DNA from: Hysterangium stoloniferum | Taxonomy: Eukaryota; Basidiomycota; Agaricomycetes; Hysterangiales; Hysterangiaceae | Length of the DNA stretch: 64,000 nt | NCBI GenBank assembly: GCA_015178975.1 | Contig: WHVD01000009.1 | Coordinates: 1,302,001-1,366,000 of the forward strand | Reading direction: 5' to 3' | Part shown: positions 53,897 to 64,000 of the stretch, in pieces | Layout of the letters: the number at the start of each line of letters is the position of its first letter | How positions within the stretch are numbered: position 1 is the first letter of the stretch | Position numbers and translations under genes: made by a program | The notes under the pieces: model-generated | What the model saw: the letters and a program-made list of their open reading frames with translations, nothing else | What the model was told of the DNA's origin: nothing | Database searches by the model: none

Positions 53897-56800
53897 TCAA
53901 ATGATGTAAGGCTCCAAATCGCAATCATCGTCGGGGTTGAATCTCTCTACTCGCTGATCCAACTTACCGATTCCCACATCGGTTGGCATCTCAGACAGAT
54001 TATTTGTGTTGATCCAACCTCCAATATCATTTGGTTTGAGGTAACAACCTATAGGTGGAGATAACATGCCATCCAGACCGAACACATTGTCAGTGGCGCA
54101 CAAAGCCTTCTCGTCTTCAAAGCCGGAGAATCTGTTGTCAGCACCCTTCGACAATGGCTCCTTTGTGGGGGTCTCACTTCCAATGATTATTTGGGCTGCC
54201 GTGCTGCCTACTCGGGGTGGAAAATAATGGACTTGTCGCCTTTGTGCGGTATTTGGCAAGAAAATGGTTTTCTGAAGCACCAAAGCACCGTCATCTTTAT
54301 CCGTATCAGTAGGCGCAGAGTGGTTGAGAGTATGAGGCCGGAAAAGTCGAATGCGGTAGATACGGAGGATGCTATGACTGCAGGTGAGATATAATTCGTC
54401 GGAAGTCCATGTCAGAGTGAACGGCAACCTCGAAACTGATAGAGAGGAAACGCCGCCAAGCTCCAATCTAGTACGATATATGGGAACGGGTGGGGCCCTG
54501 GTGGTCTTACTATCAGATAGCCGATATGTCATGAGTAGAAGGGCCAGGCAGAGTGGGGGATTCGCTTTGTTAGCGTTCAGAGGTCGCCTTTCCATTGGTC
54601 TGCGCTGTCCTTCAAGTGATGCGATGTGAAGATAGCGCCCACACGGAGAAAAATGACACTTCATAAAAATATGACGAGCTGATGATTTATCAGTCCATTA
54701 GTACTGGCGCTTGACAATCAAATATGCCGGTGGTAAACGTACTATGAGACGTAGACGGCCGAAGCTTCCGTATGAAGTATGTTTTTGCCAAGAAATCAGC
54801 AAAAAGGACATCGCTATCACTCAGAGGCCAAACTAAAAATGACTTGAAAGGATGTATGGCTGGTGGGGAATCGTATATTATGAAGGGAATCGCTCGTTTG
54901 AAGTGAAACACTGTAATGGGGATACGAGACGAAGTGTCGAAGACCACAAGGGAATTATGTGGGTGCGTTGCCTCAGACATCTTTTTCTGGCGGTAGTAAG
55001 TATATATATCAGTGGCCTCACCATCGCTACCCGATTCTAGGTTCTCGTCCGTTAGACCGGCGGCCCACACAGGGCCGTCACTCGAATCCCCTCGATATCT
55101 ACCGTATCTGATAACGGCGCTGGGTGGGATATCTGGTATAGATGACCCTGCACTATCGCGAGCACTAGCATCTGACCCAGTAGATATCGCTTCGTCAGAG
55201 GATTCGGAAGTTCCCCTCTTAAAATCCAGCGCACGGCCAGTCCACTGAGTAATTATATCGTCCTCGAATTGAGGCATTGAGTCTTCCGTGGCGCCTTCGC
55301 TCCAGCTTTCGTAGGCTTCATCACTGGTGAAGCAAGCAGAAGATTCACCATCGGCATCGGCGTCGGCGTCGGCATTTTTAAGGATGTCATTGTAGGAGTT
55401 AACATATGCAGCTGCCGCAGTCAAACTGGCTTCTATTTTGAGGAAATCCGTACCGAATGTTTCCATTATTTTGTCCTGAAAACCGCTGATGTAGACATCA
55501 TCACTTGTGACGGCCCGTCTGGTAGTGAGAATAGTATATTTCTCATTGGCCACAAACTCTTCAATGTATGCAGGATAATGAGAGTCACTGACTTCTCCAG
55601 GTTTCAAGAGACTGACATAATCACCCTCAGAATCTTTCTGGAAGACCTGGCAGCCAATGCGAAGAAACAGGCAATCCTGACTGAACGATATAGGCTTGGC
55701 ACTCCCGGCGCGCATATGAAAGCCTTTGCCCGCATACTTCATGTAGAGGGACCAATTAGTAGTCTTCGTGTCGGTTTCTATCAGCTGTGTCTTATCTAGC
55801 ACTGCTGGAATATTGTCCTTTGAAGTCCAATGTTCACGTCTAAATGTCAACCTTCCCTGGGAGCGAGCCCTGCCAATAAGTTTAAAAATGAGTAATGCAA
55901 GGGGAGGTTGTGTTTGCTCACGCCAGTCTGATCAATTCAAGTTGGTCACCAGTTTGTGATACTCCTTCATAGAGCTGACTGGACGGACTATACTCACTCT
56001 GGAACACGAAAGAGACATATCTTCCTGTAAATTTGGACATAAAGTTCTGAGATCCAAGAGCTCCCCAAAAGCATCGATCTATTTCGCCCGTATATGGTAG
56101 ACAGTGACACTTGGGATGCTCACAACTTCCACATTGAAGTAAATATCGCCAATCATGCATAAAGACGCGATAATTTCTCCAAAGATTATCGTCCTCGCTA
56201 GCTTTGGAAAACCATTTCGGAAAAATTTGCCAAAGATAGTCATTGGTTGTGGGTTGGCCGTTTTTAGGGAAGATATGAAAATGTCTGTCGACCCAAAGGC
56301 TTTGAACTTGTATACATGTTTGGAAGTTTGAAGATGTGAGGAATTTTTTCACGCGAATCCGGAGTGTCTTGGTCTCATCTACATGGGCAACGTGTTTGTC
56401 CCAATATTTCGCTGAATAAAATAGGAAATGGTGACGATCGACTGATAGCCCAGTGCTATCCACCCAACGTGTATCGCTTCGGACCAGCAATTTACTATAC
56501 CGAGTTTGTGATAAATATAAAAGGCATGCGTTAAATATCGGATAGGAGGTAATTCGCAAATCTGATCCGGCGGTTCCATCACTGAGAATATCTGGGTTTT
56601 TATAAAGGAACTCCCTAACGGTGGAATGAAACAGTCGACATGTACATTCCTCCAAATCGTCCGAATCGTTTTGAATTTCGATAAACGGGGCGAAAAGCTT
56701 GCGAACAGATCTGGTGAAAGGAAGATCGGCATCCTCTAAGGACTCGGGATGACTGCTTTGGAGTATGCCGATCGCTTCCCTCAGTTCCTTGAGTCGCAAT

Positions 56801-58761
56801 GGTCGTCGAGCATACGCTATCAGAGAGAATATTTTGCTGTTAATCTATGATTAGTACTTGAGTAATGTATGTCGAAGCATAACCCACCTCGTTAACAAGC
56901 GATGAGATTTATTAAATTGTGCAAAGATCTTCCTGTAGTATTTATCTGATTTCGATGGCCCGTCCCCAAGACATTGCTTCAGCTCATTTGGGCTACACGC
57001 TTCTTGAAGCGTAACCACCATAAGGGTAGCCCATAGAAAGTTCCCTGCCGCTTTTCGTTTCATATCCTCCAATACAGCAGGCTTGTCATCATCGGATAGT
57101 TCCAAGGAATTGAGCCTATGTTCCAAATAGTCGTCAACATCTTTCTTGGCTGCCTGCTGCTGAACTTCAATAACCGTGAAATTACGTAGTTTATCGTCAA
57201 TACATGGCCGAAATTGGCTGCTGTAAGCGAGTCGGACGCATTGCGGGAATTCTTGGCTAAGTTCGAGAAGAAAGTCAAAAGTCGCTTGGGCTTCACCCCA
57301 CCTCGAGTCTTCACATTCCTCGTCGAGGCCATCGAGGATAAAGTATGTCTTTGGAAGACTTGTGATGAGAATTTTGATAAGGTTCTGAACATTCTCCACT
57401 GAGCTTGATGTACCCTGAATCTTTGTGTTTATATCAGAAACGACACGAGAGGCATTCGAAAGCTTCTCAAAGAGCTGGCCGGCAATAACGCATAATGTCT
57501 CAAGTGTCGAGTGAATCTGATCAAACTGGTAAAAGTAGAACGCCACCGCCGCCGATGAATCGAATGTCTCAATGGAACGTATCATATTTGAACATAATGT
57601 CGATTTTCCGCATCCGGGATGCCCACGCAGCCAAATGACTGAAGGATTAAAGGAGCCATTATACCACGCCTTGTATTTTTCGTCTGACTTGAGCCATTCG
57701 CAAGTTCCACGATGACGGCGGGCTTTGTTGGCACGATATCGGGTCTGATTGGTTTGATAAGCTTTCTGAGAGTTCAGCCAGCAACGAACTCTGTCGCAGA
57801 GATCCACTAACGAAATAATGAACAAAATCAACTTCGCGGGCAGTGTGTAGGAGTTAGTCAAACACCCTTTACCTTTTCGATCTTCCATCTGCTGTGTCCG
57901 CCACTGCATAGTTTGGAATCTTTCCAGTTCGGCACTCTCTCCTTCGCCTTTGGCCTTGCTGGCCCGGATAATGGCTGCCAATTTTTCGATTTGGTCAGCG
58001 TCAGCCTTAATATCGTTTAGGATACTGCGGAGCTTTGCGGTGCTGAAAGATGAAACGGCGCAGAAGAGCGGGTTCTTCCCTATTGGACGTGAGCATTATG
58101 TAGGAAAGACGTTAAAGAACCTACAGTTTTTGTAACACTCTTTATCAACCCGATACCAGAACCGCAGGATGTTGATGTATGATTTACAAAGAAGATCCTG
58201 AAGATCGTTGGAGTCATTGTATAGCCATTCATACTCGGTAATTATTTGGAGGTAATTCGTCAAAGACTGAAGCTGATCTTCGATTGTATCGAAAAGGCCG
58301 ACGAATCGGTGAGCGCCCTGTTCGAGTTATCCAAAAACGCTTGAGCCAACCAAATCCATGGCTAGCAATGGCGATAGGATACTCACGTCTATCACTACCT
58401 TTAACACGGCCCATATAATTGTGGCGGGTGTTGGGTCTGCTGACACTGTACGTTTTGGGTCAACGGTGGCACTCTCGAGAAATGGATGCAGAGATGTACC
58501 GAGAGACTCGATAATTGAATAGTAGTCCTTTAAGGCATGTACCACAGGTCTTAACGCACGACGGATAACCCGATTCGCAGTCTTTTGGGAAGACTTCGCT
58601 TCCGTTAGCTTGATGGACTCAAAGATTGCATCCGCAGTGAGTGGTCCTTCGATGCTGCTTTGGCAGTCCGCAATAAATTTACCCTTTCGTTTCTTTACAG
58701 GTAACCCCATCAGATACTCTTTGAGGGCGCGTTGAAACGCTGTGGACTCGCTGTTACACAT
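53897..58761 (-). CDS. NACHT-domain NLR (STAND) protein, intact, 7 exons, 1505 residues
   Basis: Exons by splice-site reading are 58761-58387, 58317-58125, 58079-57873, 57806-56888, 56836-55922, 55869-54743 and 54678-53897. They sum to 4518 bases with every junction in phase. Introns are 45-69 bp, several with TACTAA-type branch points. Domains are a helical N-terminal region (residues 1-250, like the DUF7708-type domain of fungal NLRs), a NACHT NTPase with Walker A GHPGCGKST (about 317) and Walker B YFILDGLDEE (about 412), a winged-helix/helical region (LFHSTVREFLY), a Cys cluster CGSCEHPKCHC (about 56130), an acidic low-complexity stretch with DADADADGE, and a C-terminal beta-propeller-like region (KCHFSPCGRYLHIASLEG). 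There are no ANK, TPR or classical WD arrays. NLRs of this kind sense non-self and can trigger cell death. The 66-bp third intron could also be retained in frame. The start is the first ATG of the frame. Confidence 0.88.
54679..54742 (-). other. NLR intron 6 with perfect branch point
   Basis: The donor is GTACGT, the branch TACTAATGG and the acceptor ATCATCAG. Without splicing, the frame stops at TGA in this interval; with splicing it continues RPSTSHTRHIFMKCHFS. This junction decides whether the C-terminal region belongs to the gene. Confidence 0.85.
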
Positions 58762-59029
58762 TACGTTAGCTGTTTACTTGCGATTTTCACTTTTGAACAT
58801 ACTCATGGAGTGGCTTTGAGTCTTCCATGGGGGAGAGTGGCTCTGGAACATATGTGGATGAGGGTCAACAAAGAGCTATATGTGTTAAACTCCCCTGGGC
58901 GATGCGCCGCTTCTAACCCCGGTTATGAGCCTGATAAACTTTAGATTTTAGTCATGTCATGTCTAATTTGTGTGAACACTTGGCGTCTGTCAATGACGTT
59001 TCAGCCTAATCGTTTATTTGCGATTCCCA

Positions 59030-59975
59030 TTGTGTAAGGAGCACTGCTATTATGGTGTAGGGGACACTGCTATTGCGGTGTAGGGAACACTGTTATTATG
59101 GTATAAGGAGCGCTGCTATTGTGGCGTAGGGAACACTGCTATTGTGGCGTAAGGAACAGTGCTGTAATGGTGTGGCGAACACTGCTGTAATGGTGTGGCG
59201 AACAGGGCTGTAATGGTGTGGCGAACACTGCTGTAATGGTGTGGCGAACAGGGCTGTAATGGTGTGGCGAACACTGCTGTAATGGTGTGGCGAACAGGGC
59301 TGTAATGGTGTGGCGAACACTGCTGTAATGGTGTGGCGAACAGGGCTGTAATGGTGTGGCGAACACTGCTGTAATGGTGTGGCGAACAGGGCTGTAATGG
59401 TGTGGCGAACACTGCTGTAATGGTGTGGCGAACAGGGCTGTAATGGTGTGGCGAACACTGCTGTAATGGTGTGGCGAACACTGCTGTAATGGTGTGGCGA
59501 ACACTGCTGTAATGGTGTGGCGAACACTGCCATTATGGTGTGGTGAATATTGCAATCATGGTGCAGGGAACACTGCTATTATGGTGTAGGGAGAACTGCT
59601 ATTACGGTGTAGGGAGAACTGCTATGATGGTGTAGGGAGCACTGCTATTGTGATTTAGGGAACATTGGTATTATGCTGTAGGGAACATTGGTATTATGCC
59701 GTAGGGAGCGCTGCTATTGCGGTGTATGGCACACTGCTATGATGGTGTAGGGAGCACTGCTATTGTGATTTAGGGAACATTGGTATTATGCTGTAGGGAA
59801 CATTGGTATTATGCTGTAGGGAGCGCTGCTATTGCGGTGTATGGCACACTGCTATGATGGTGTAGGGAGCACTGCTATTGTGATTTAGGGAACATTGGTA
59901 TTATGCTGTAGGGAGCGTTGCTATTGTGGTGTAGAGAGCACTGTTATTTTGGCGTAGAGAACACTGACAGTATTA
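59030..59975. repeat. 23-24-bp minisatellite with a homogenised 46-bp dimer core
   Basis: The basic unit is GAACACTGCTGTAATGGTGT plus GGC. In 59170-59530, two 23-bp types (GAACACTGC.. and GAACAGGGC..) alternate almost perfectly. The flanks (59030-59170 and 59530-59975) have older, diverged units with TATTATGGTGTAGGG. All three minus-strand frames are open through the core, an artefact of the repeat. It lies between the divergent NLR and AAA genes. Confidence 0.93.
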
Positions 59976-60215
59976 TTATGGTGCTTCCGATCTCTCGTGT
60001 GATCGCTAATTGGATCAATTCAAGTCAAGAACTGTAGGCGTATATGATATAGGTATTTGCAACTAATCCATATGTCAACTGAACAGTTCAAATTGCTAAT
60101 ATATGAAAATTAGGGTTTACTCTCTTAAATTATATAGGGATGGGATAAGGTCAGTTTCAGTCTTCGTCTTCCCAACCCCCCATTCCTTGCCGCAAGACTT
60201 GAGAGCCCCCTTCCA

Positions 60216-62479
60216 ATGAGAGAGAACAACACCCCAGAACAACAACCTCTTGGAGCCGACCACGGTCGGATCGCACGTTATGATCAGTAGTAAGTTGACG
60301 CAAGCTCCGCTGAGGTGTTCTAATGAGATTACATGATGGGCCTTCTTCCTTAGCTTCGACTCGTAAGGATTTGTTTTTGTATTGGGGACTCGAGGGTGCT
60401 GACGATAGTCTCTATCAGGCGGACATACTCCACGGAATTAAGAAAAACACAAGCCCCAAAGAAACAGCGCAACAAGAAATATGCTCTCGTCGTTCGTCGA
60501 ATAATCAATCACAAGGGTCAGCACGAGGGCACGGAAGTTGATATCATAAGTCCCGTGTTGTGCGACGTGCTCAAACAAATAAATACAGGCGTGGAAGGTT
60601 TAAATCTTAACAGGAGTCAGGCGACCGTAAGCACAACAGCCGTGACCTTGATACTCCACCTTACTTGCGACAACTCGACAGGCAGACCCAAACTTGTTCT
60701 TCCATTCGCAGGAAGGACTGAAGGCCAGATATGAGGAGGAAATGTCAAAAGAGCGGCCGGATGAGAGCATGATATCCGACATCTCATTGGCCTTACAGTT
60801 TATCGAAGAGGACCAAGGAGGCAATATCGCTGATTTTGGTCAACTCGTGTCACACGGCGAGATCACTTATGATCTCCTATGGGCTCTTTTTCCGCCAAAT
60901 ACTGTCGCCTATTACTACCATGAGATGACCGAACAAGATGTTCTTGTCATCGTGCGAAGTGTAAAGTATCGGCAGCACTACGGTGGCAGCTATCTCGAAG
61001 TGACGGCCGACTGTATACGTGATGACGGGAAAATGTTTGGACTGGCGAAAGATATGGACCAAAAAATTGTTATATTTTCAGGCTCTCGGAAGATTCAAGA
61101 TTTGTCGATTTTCCCCCTAAAGTATCATCCAAAAGCCGATGAAATAAAGGAACATTCCATTAGCCGGGGTAAGAGGTTTCTCGAAATGAAGGGAGCTTGT
61201 TACCATGAGATAAGTGGACCAGCGATGAAAGAAATTCAGCTCATGAAAGGGGCTGATGGACAAGAGGACGTCAAGAGACTCAAGTTTAATGTGCGTTTTG
61301 TTTTGCGTCAGGTCTTTTTGACTACTCTAAAAGTAATCAGACGTATGGTCGAGTGATGATCGACCCAGTTGCCTTCCGAACATTTGAACCAAACTGCACT
61401 TACAATTTCCCTGTCCACAAACGGATGGAGCGGGAGGACGTTTCTGACGAAGATCTCAGCATCTGTACCCCCATTCTTCTAGGATTTTGTTTCGGTGTAA
61501 AGATGTGGGGTATGTGTTCCGTATAGCAATACCCCAAGTAAGGCTCACTATTGGTCATCCATTTCAGGTGGTTTTGCTATAGATAACCTAGAAGCCGTGG
61601 TATGGGGCGACGAAGCCTTCCATTCACTCGTGCTCGGCGAGCAGCAAAAGAACCTTATCCATGCACTGGTCAATCAACATAAGCGGCGTTCGTCATTGTT
61701 CGATGATGTCGTTGTCGGAAAAGGAAAAGGACTCATTGGGCTCTTCTCTGGCGGGCCTGGTTGCGGCAAGACACTCACAGCGGAAGCCATTGCGGAAATC
61801 ACACAGCGGCCACTGTATACTATTAGTGCTGGGGAGCTGGGAACGGAAGTCACGGAAGTGGACAAAAATCTCACTAAAATATTGGAATTATCACGAACAT
61901 GGAACGCCGTTCTACTCCTTGACGAAGCGGAAGTGTATTTGCAAAAGCGAAACTCTACCGATGTTTCTAGGAATGCCTTGGTATCCATTTTCCTGAGACA
62001 GCTCGAGTATTACCAGGGTATTCTAATCCTTACTACGAATTTGATTGCAAATTGCGACCCGGCTTTTGAGAGTGAGTCCAGCTGATTTTCGTCAATGGTT
62101 TGCGTATGACGTTTGTTTTGTATAGGTCGCATACACTTCTCTCTCTATTATCCAGAGCTTGACTTCGATTCTCGAATGTCAATCTGGAAAACATTCTTCA
62201 AACAGGTTGCCAAAAGCGGCGCTATGCCTATTATTTCCGAAGAGGATGTAGAACACCTGGCGAAACGTGCTATGAATGGTCGACAGGTGACTATCTTTCC
62301 TAGTTTGCAAACTCAAACGGTTGCTGACAGCTATATATTATCAGATTCGAAACATTATCAGTAACGCACAAGCACTTGCGTTGGAATCGGGCTCGTCACT
62401 ATCCATAGCGAACATCGATGAGGCGCTTAATATAGTGAGCGATTGGGAAACCGTGAAAGCTGCGATGCCTCCATTTTAA
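60216..62479 (+). CDS. AAA+ ATPase with N-terminal DUF7025-like domain, intact, 8 exons, 622 residues
   Basis: Exons are 60216-60289, 60354-60362, 60419-60626, 60682-61290, 61341-61509, 61568-62071, 62126-62286 and 62345-62479; they sum to 1869 bases with all junctions in phase. Introns are 50-64 bp with GT..AG ends. The second exon is only 9 nt (YFDS across the junctions). The N-terminal domain (KKYALVVRRIINHKG, then YDLLWALFPPNTVAYYYHEM) matches the DUF7025-type region of fungal AAA proteins. The ATPase core has Walker A GGPGCGKT (about 417), Walker B VLLLDEAEVY (about 471) with DEAE, sensor-1 TTNLIANCDPAFE and a candidate Arg finger in ESRIH. Relatives are soluble or membrane-associated remodelling ATPases of unknown substrate, often next to immune-type genes. 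The start ATG at 60216 is the only one that leads into the conserved frame through consensus splice sites. Confidence 0.87.
60354..60362 (+). other. 9-nt microexon of the AAA+ gene
   Basis: The left intron (60290-60353) has donor GTAAGT, branch TTCTAATGA and acceptor CCTTAG. The right intron (60363-60418) has donor GTAAGG and acceptor CTATCAG. Skipping it keeps the frame (9 nt), so isoforms without three residues are possible. Confidence 0.65.
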
Positions 62480-62916
62480 TATGACTAGCTCTATGAACGA
62501 TCATGTGTCACAATTTTCTATTTATTCAGGTATCTCCTTATCAGAGAGTCTCAAGTTGTAGTATTTAAGTATTCCCAAATTCCATATAGTACATTTTATG
62601 TATCAACCACGATAAGCTTGATAGTGAAAGGCTGCTGTCTAATGCAGCCTTACATTGGCATCGGTCTAGACGTTGATAGGACCAAACTGTATTCCTCGAG
62701 AACGGCGAGTACGATACACGATGATGACGGTAAGTAAAACGATTATGAAAAAACTACTATGCGCGTCTGTGATAATGTAATCAGTATGTCGTAAGCCACC
62801 AGGCTTACAGATAGTCTAAGAGAAGTAGGCAGGAGAGCAAGTCGGAACGAAAACCAAAGAAACAGAACAAAAAATAGTGCAATCAGAGAGAAAGTCAAGA
62901 AGAAGAACACAAAGAT
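62480..62916. other. Intergenic interval, no feature recognised
   Basis: This is the region downstream of the AAA+ gene. No repeat or domain is visible. Confidence 0.6.
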
Positions 62917-63884
62917 TTGGTCTGGAAAAAGGCGAAAATCCGCTCGGTTCAACTCGTTAACATCAAGATCATCGCTGAATGTAAAGGTCTGTTTGTTATT
63001 CCTTATGTCTCATCTAAACAAGATGTCAAAATGCATCCTCAAAAGGTTTATCATGAACGGAATCTTACCAGACTTTCGGTAGGAATGATAACCATGCTAC
63101 AGTCTGAGACTGATACAGAGTGTAGCCTGGCGATCCGGGACACAGAGGGGGTGCTTCCAATGGACAACAAAGCTGTTAGTTGGGACCGCTGGAGATCGCA
63201 TGAGCTCAGTAAGAGAAAATACATGGACGGGGAGGAACATAAACTTACACTTACATCATTGCAGGGGTGCCTTTCACCGGATTTTTCCCGTACGAGGTGA
63301 TACAGTCCGAGGTAGGCTGCTAACAGAGTTTGTCGCGGAAGGACAGGGCCGAAGCGAGGAAAGCCCTACGAAATCGGAGTTAGTAACCCGGTTTTGACGT
63401 CTTGCACACAAATTTATAGGTACATAGTGGTGTTAGTCTCTAACTCACGCCAAGGATAATAGACAACTCACTCGGTGTTAATTTTGAACATTCCCGCAGG
63501 TCTACCATCCAATGTTGAGTCAGCTCAATACTATGTCGATTTTCCGGGTGGGGCAGTCGTGGCTCGGGTACAGTACTGAAAAAATTGCGTTATACGAGAC
63601 CAAAGAAAAAATGAGAATGCTATGTACTTCACATAACTCACTGGTGTTATCTCCGCCTCAGCATGATTTTATCATTTATCCCTCACCAGTACATCTAGGC
63701 CAGTCAGTTCAAGGTGTTGGATATCCTGACCGACATGTCTACATCTCTTGGCTACCAGCTCCCAGGTTTCGACAGGGATTTTAGTCCCTTCGCGGCTGCC
63801 GTCACAGTGTTCAAGTTATTCACAAATATTCGTGTTGAACCTGTTGCAGGCTATGAGATCATTGGATTGGCTGCTCATGAGTGA
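62917..63884 (+). CDS. Hypothetical multi-exon gene, unrecognised, 5' part and splice pattern uncertain
   Basis: Segments that look coding are LAIRDTEGVLPMDNKAVSWD and WRSHEL (63130-63210), followed by an intron with donor GTAAGA (63211) and acceptor TTGCAG (63266) leading into VPFTGFFPYEVIQSE. A further exon after CCCGCAG (63499) reads LPSNVESAQYYVDFPGGAVV, and a last region reads VLDILTDMSTSLGYQLPGFD and YEIIGLAAHE (63715-63884), ending in TGA. I do not recognise the family. The codon usage and introns resemble the neighbouring host genes. It may be a small secreted or cytosolic protein; no signal peptide was found. Confidence 0.4.
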
Positions 63885-64000
63885 TGTACAACGCTCCCTG
63901 TATTTGGTTTGTTACAACGATGTGTAAGTGGCGGTGGCTCTTATTTGTTACCTGCTCCGTTGTCACTTACCCGTCGCGTTCTATTTAGATTGCATCCATT

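Noticed and set aside
59096-59555. Three overlapping minus-strand open frames of 121-145 codons
   Set aside because: They lie entirely within the 23-bp minisatellite and repeat its unit in all frames.
1-64000. CRISPR array or bacterial-type defence system
   Set aside because: The tandem repeats here lack unique regular spacers and no cas-like gene was found; the sequence is clearly eukaryotic.

Overview
This window looks like a repeat-dense stretch of a filamentous fungus. An Agaricomycete-type basidiomycete is my best guess, but the genus cannot be read from the sequence. The two intact host genes have spliceosomal introns of 45-70 bases with GT..AG ends and CTAAY-like branch points. The rest is fungal transposable elements, minisatellites and decayed genes. 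No prokaryotic operon, phage, CRISPR array or rRNA was seen.

Layout. 1-8040: Ty3/Gypsy element A, minus strand, with chromodomain; it leaves the window at the left edge and has inserted into a hAT-type transposase gene (8041-9820, minus; probable hAT terminus near 10388). 10.4-12.0 kb: minisatellites and AT-rich repeats. 11974-19389: a large DNA transposon with imperfect terminal inverted repeats, a broken multi-exon transposase (minus), a divergent zinc-finger gene (plus), a 160-bp tandem array and a nested 244-bp TG..CA element carrying a tRNA-like sequence. 20.6-25.8 kb: an amidase gene split into oppositely oriented halves, followed by unknown proline-rich reading frames ending at a purine tract and a truncated LTR. 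26912-38859: Gypsy element B (minus), decayed, and carrying a solo LTR of the element A family plus two Tc1-type transposons. 38.9-41.4 kb: a large inverted repeat and tandem repeats. 41.5-43.4 kb: a broken RHS/Crinkler-like P-loop gene and a third Tc1 relic. 43.5-47.1 kb: Gypsy relic C (plus). 47.4-49.05 kb: Copia relic with 3' LTR. 49.3-51.0 kb: a two-zinc-finger (DUF3505-like) pseudogene. 51.2-52.6 kb: tandem repeats. 52.7 kb: an RNase H relic.

The right end (53.9-62.5 kb) is the only part with apparently intact host genes. A NACHT-type NLR (1505 codons, seven exons, minus) and an AAA+ ATPase (622 codons, eight exons including a 9-nt microexon, plus) are transcribed divergently, separated by about 1.45 kb that is mostly a 23-bp minisatellite. 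For both, splice sites read by eye give a continuous frame, which supports function. A further unidentified gene begins near 62.9 kb.

The most notable observations are: (i) three Tc1-type elements whose terminal repeats are each themselves inverted repeats; (ii) element A, with one unbroken frame across Gag-Pol except for two TGA codons, both followed by CT; (iii) hairpin arrays in both Gypsy LTR families; (iv) the NLR/AAA divergent pair sharing a homogenised minisatellite; (v) the TG..CA mini-element with an embedded tRNA-like sequence.
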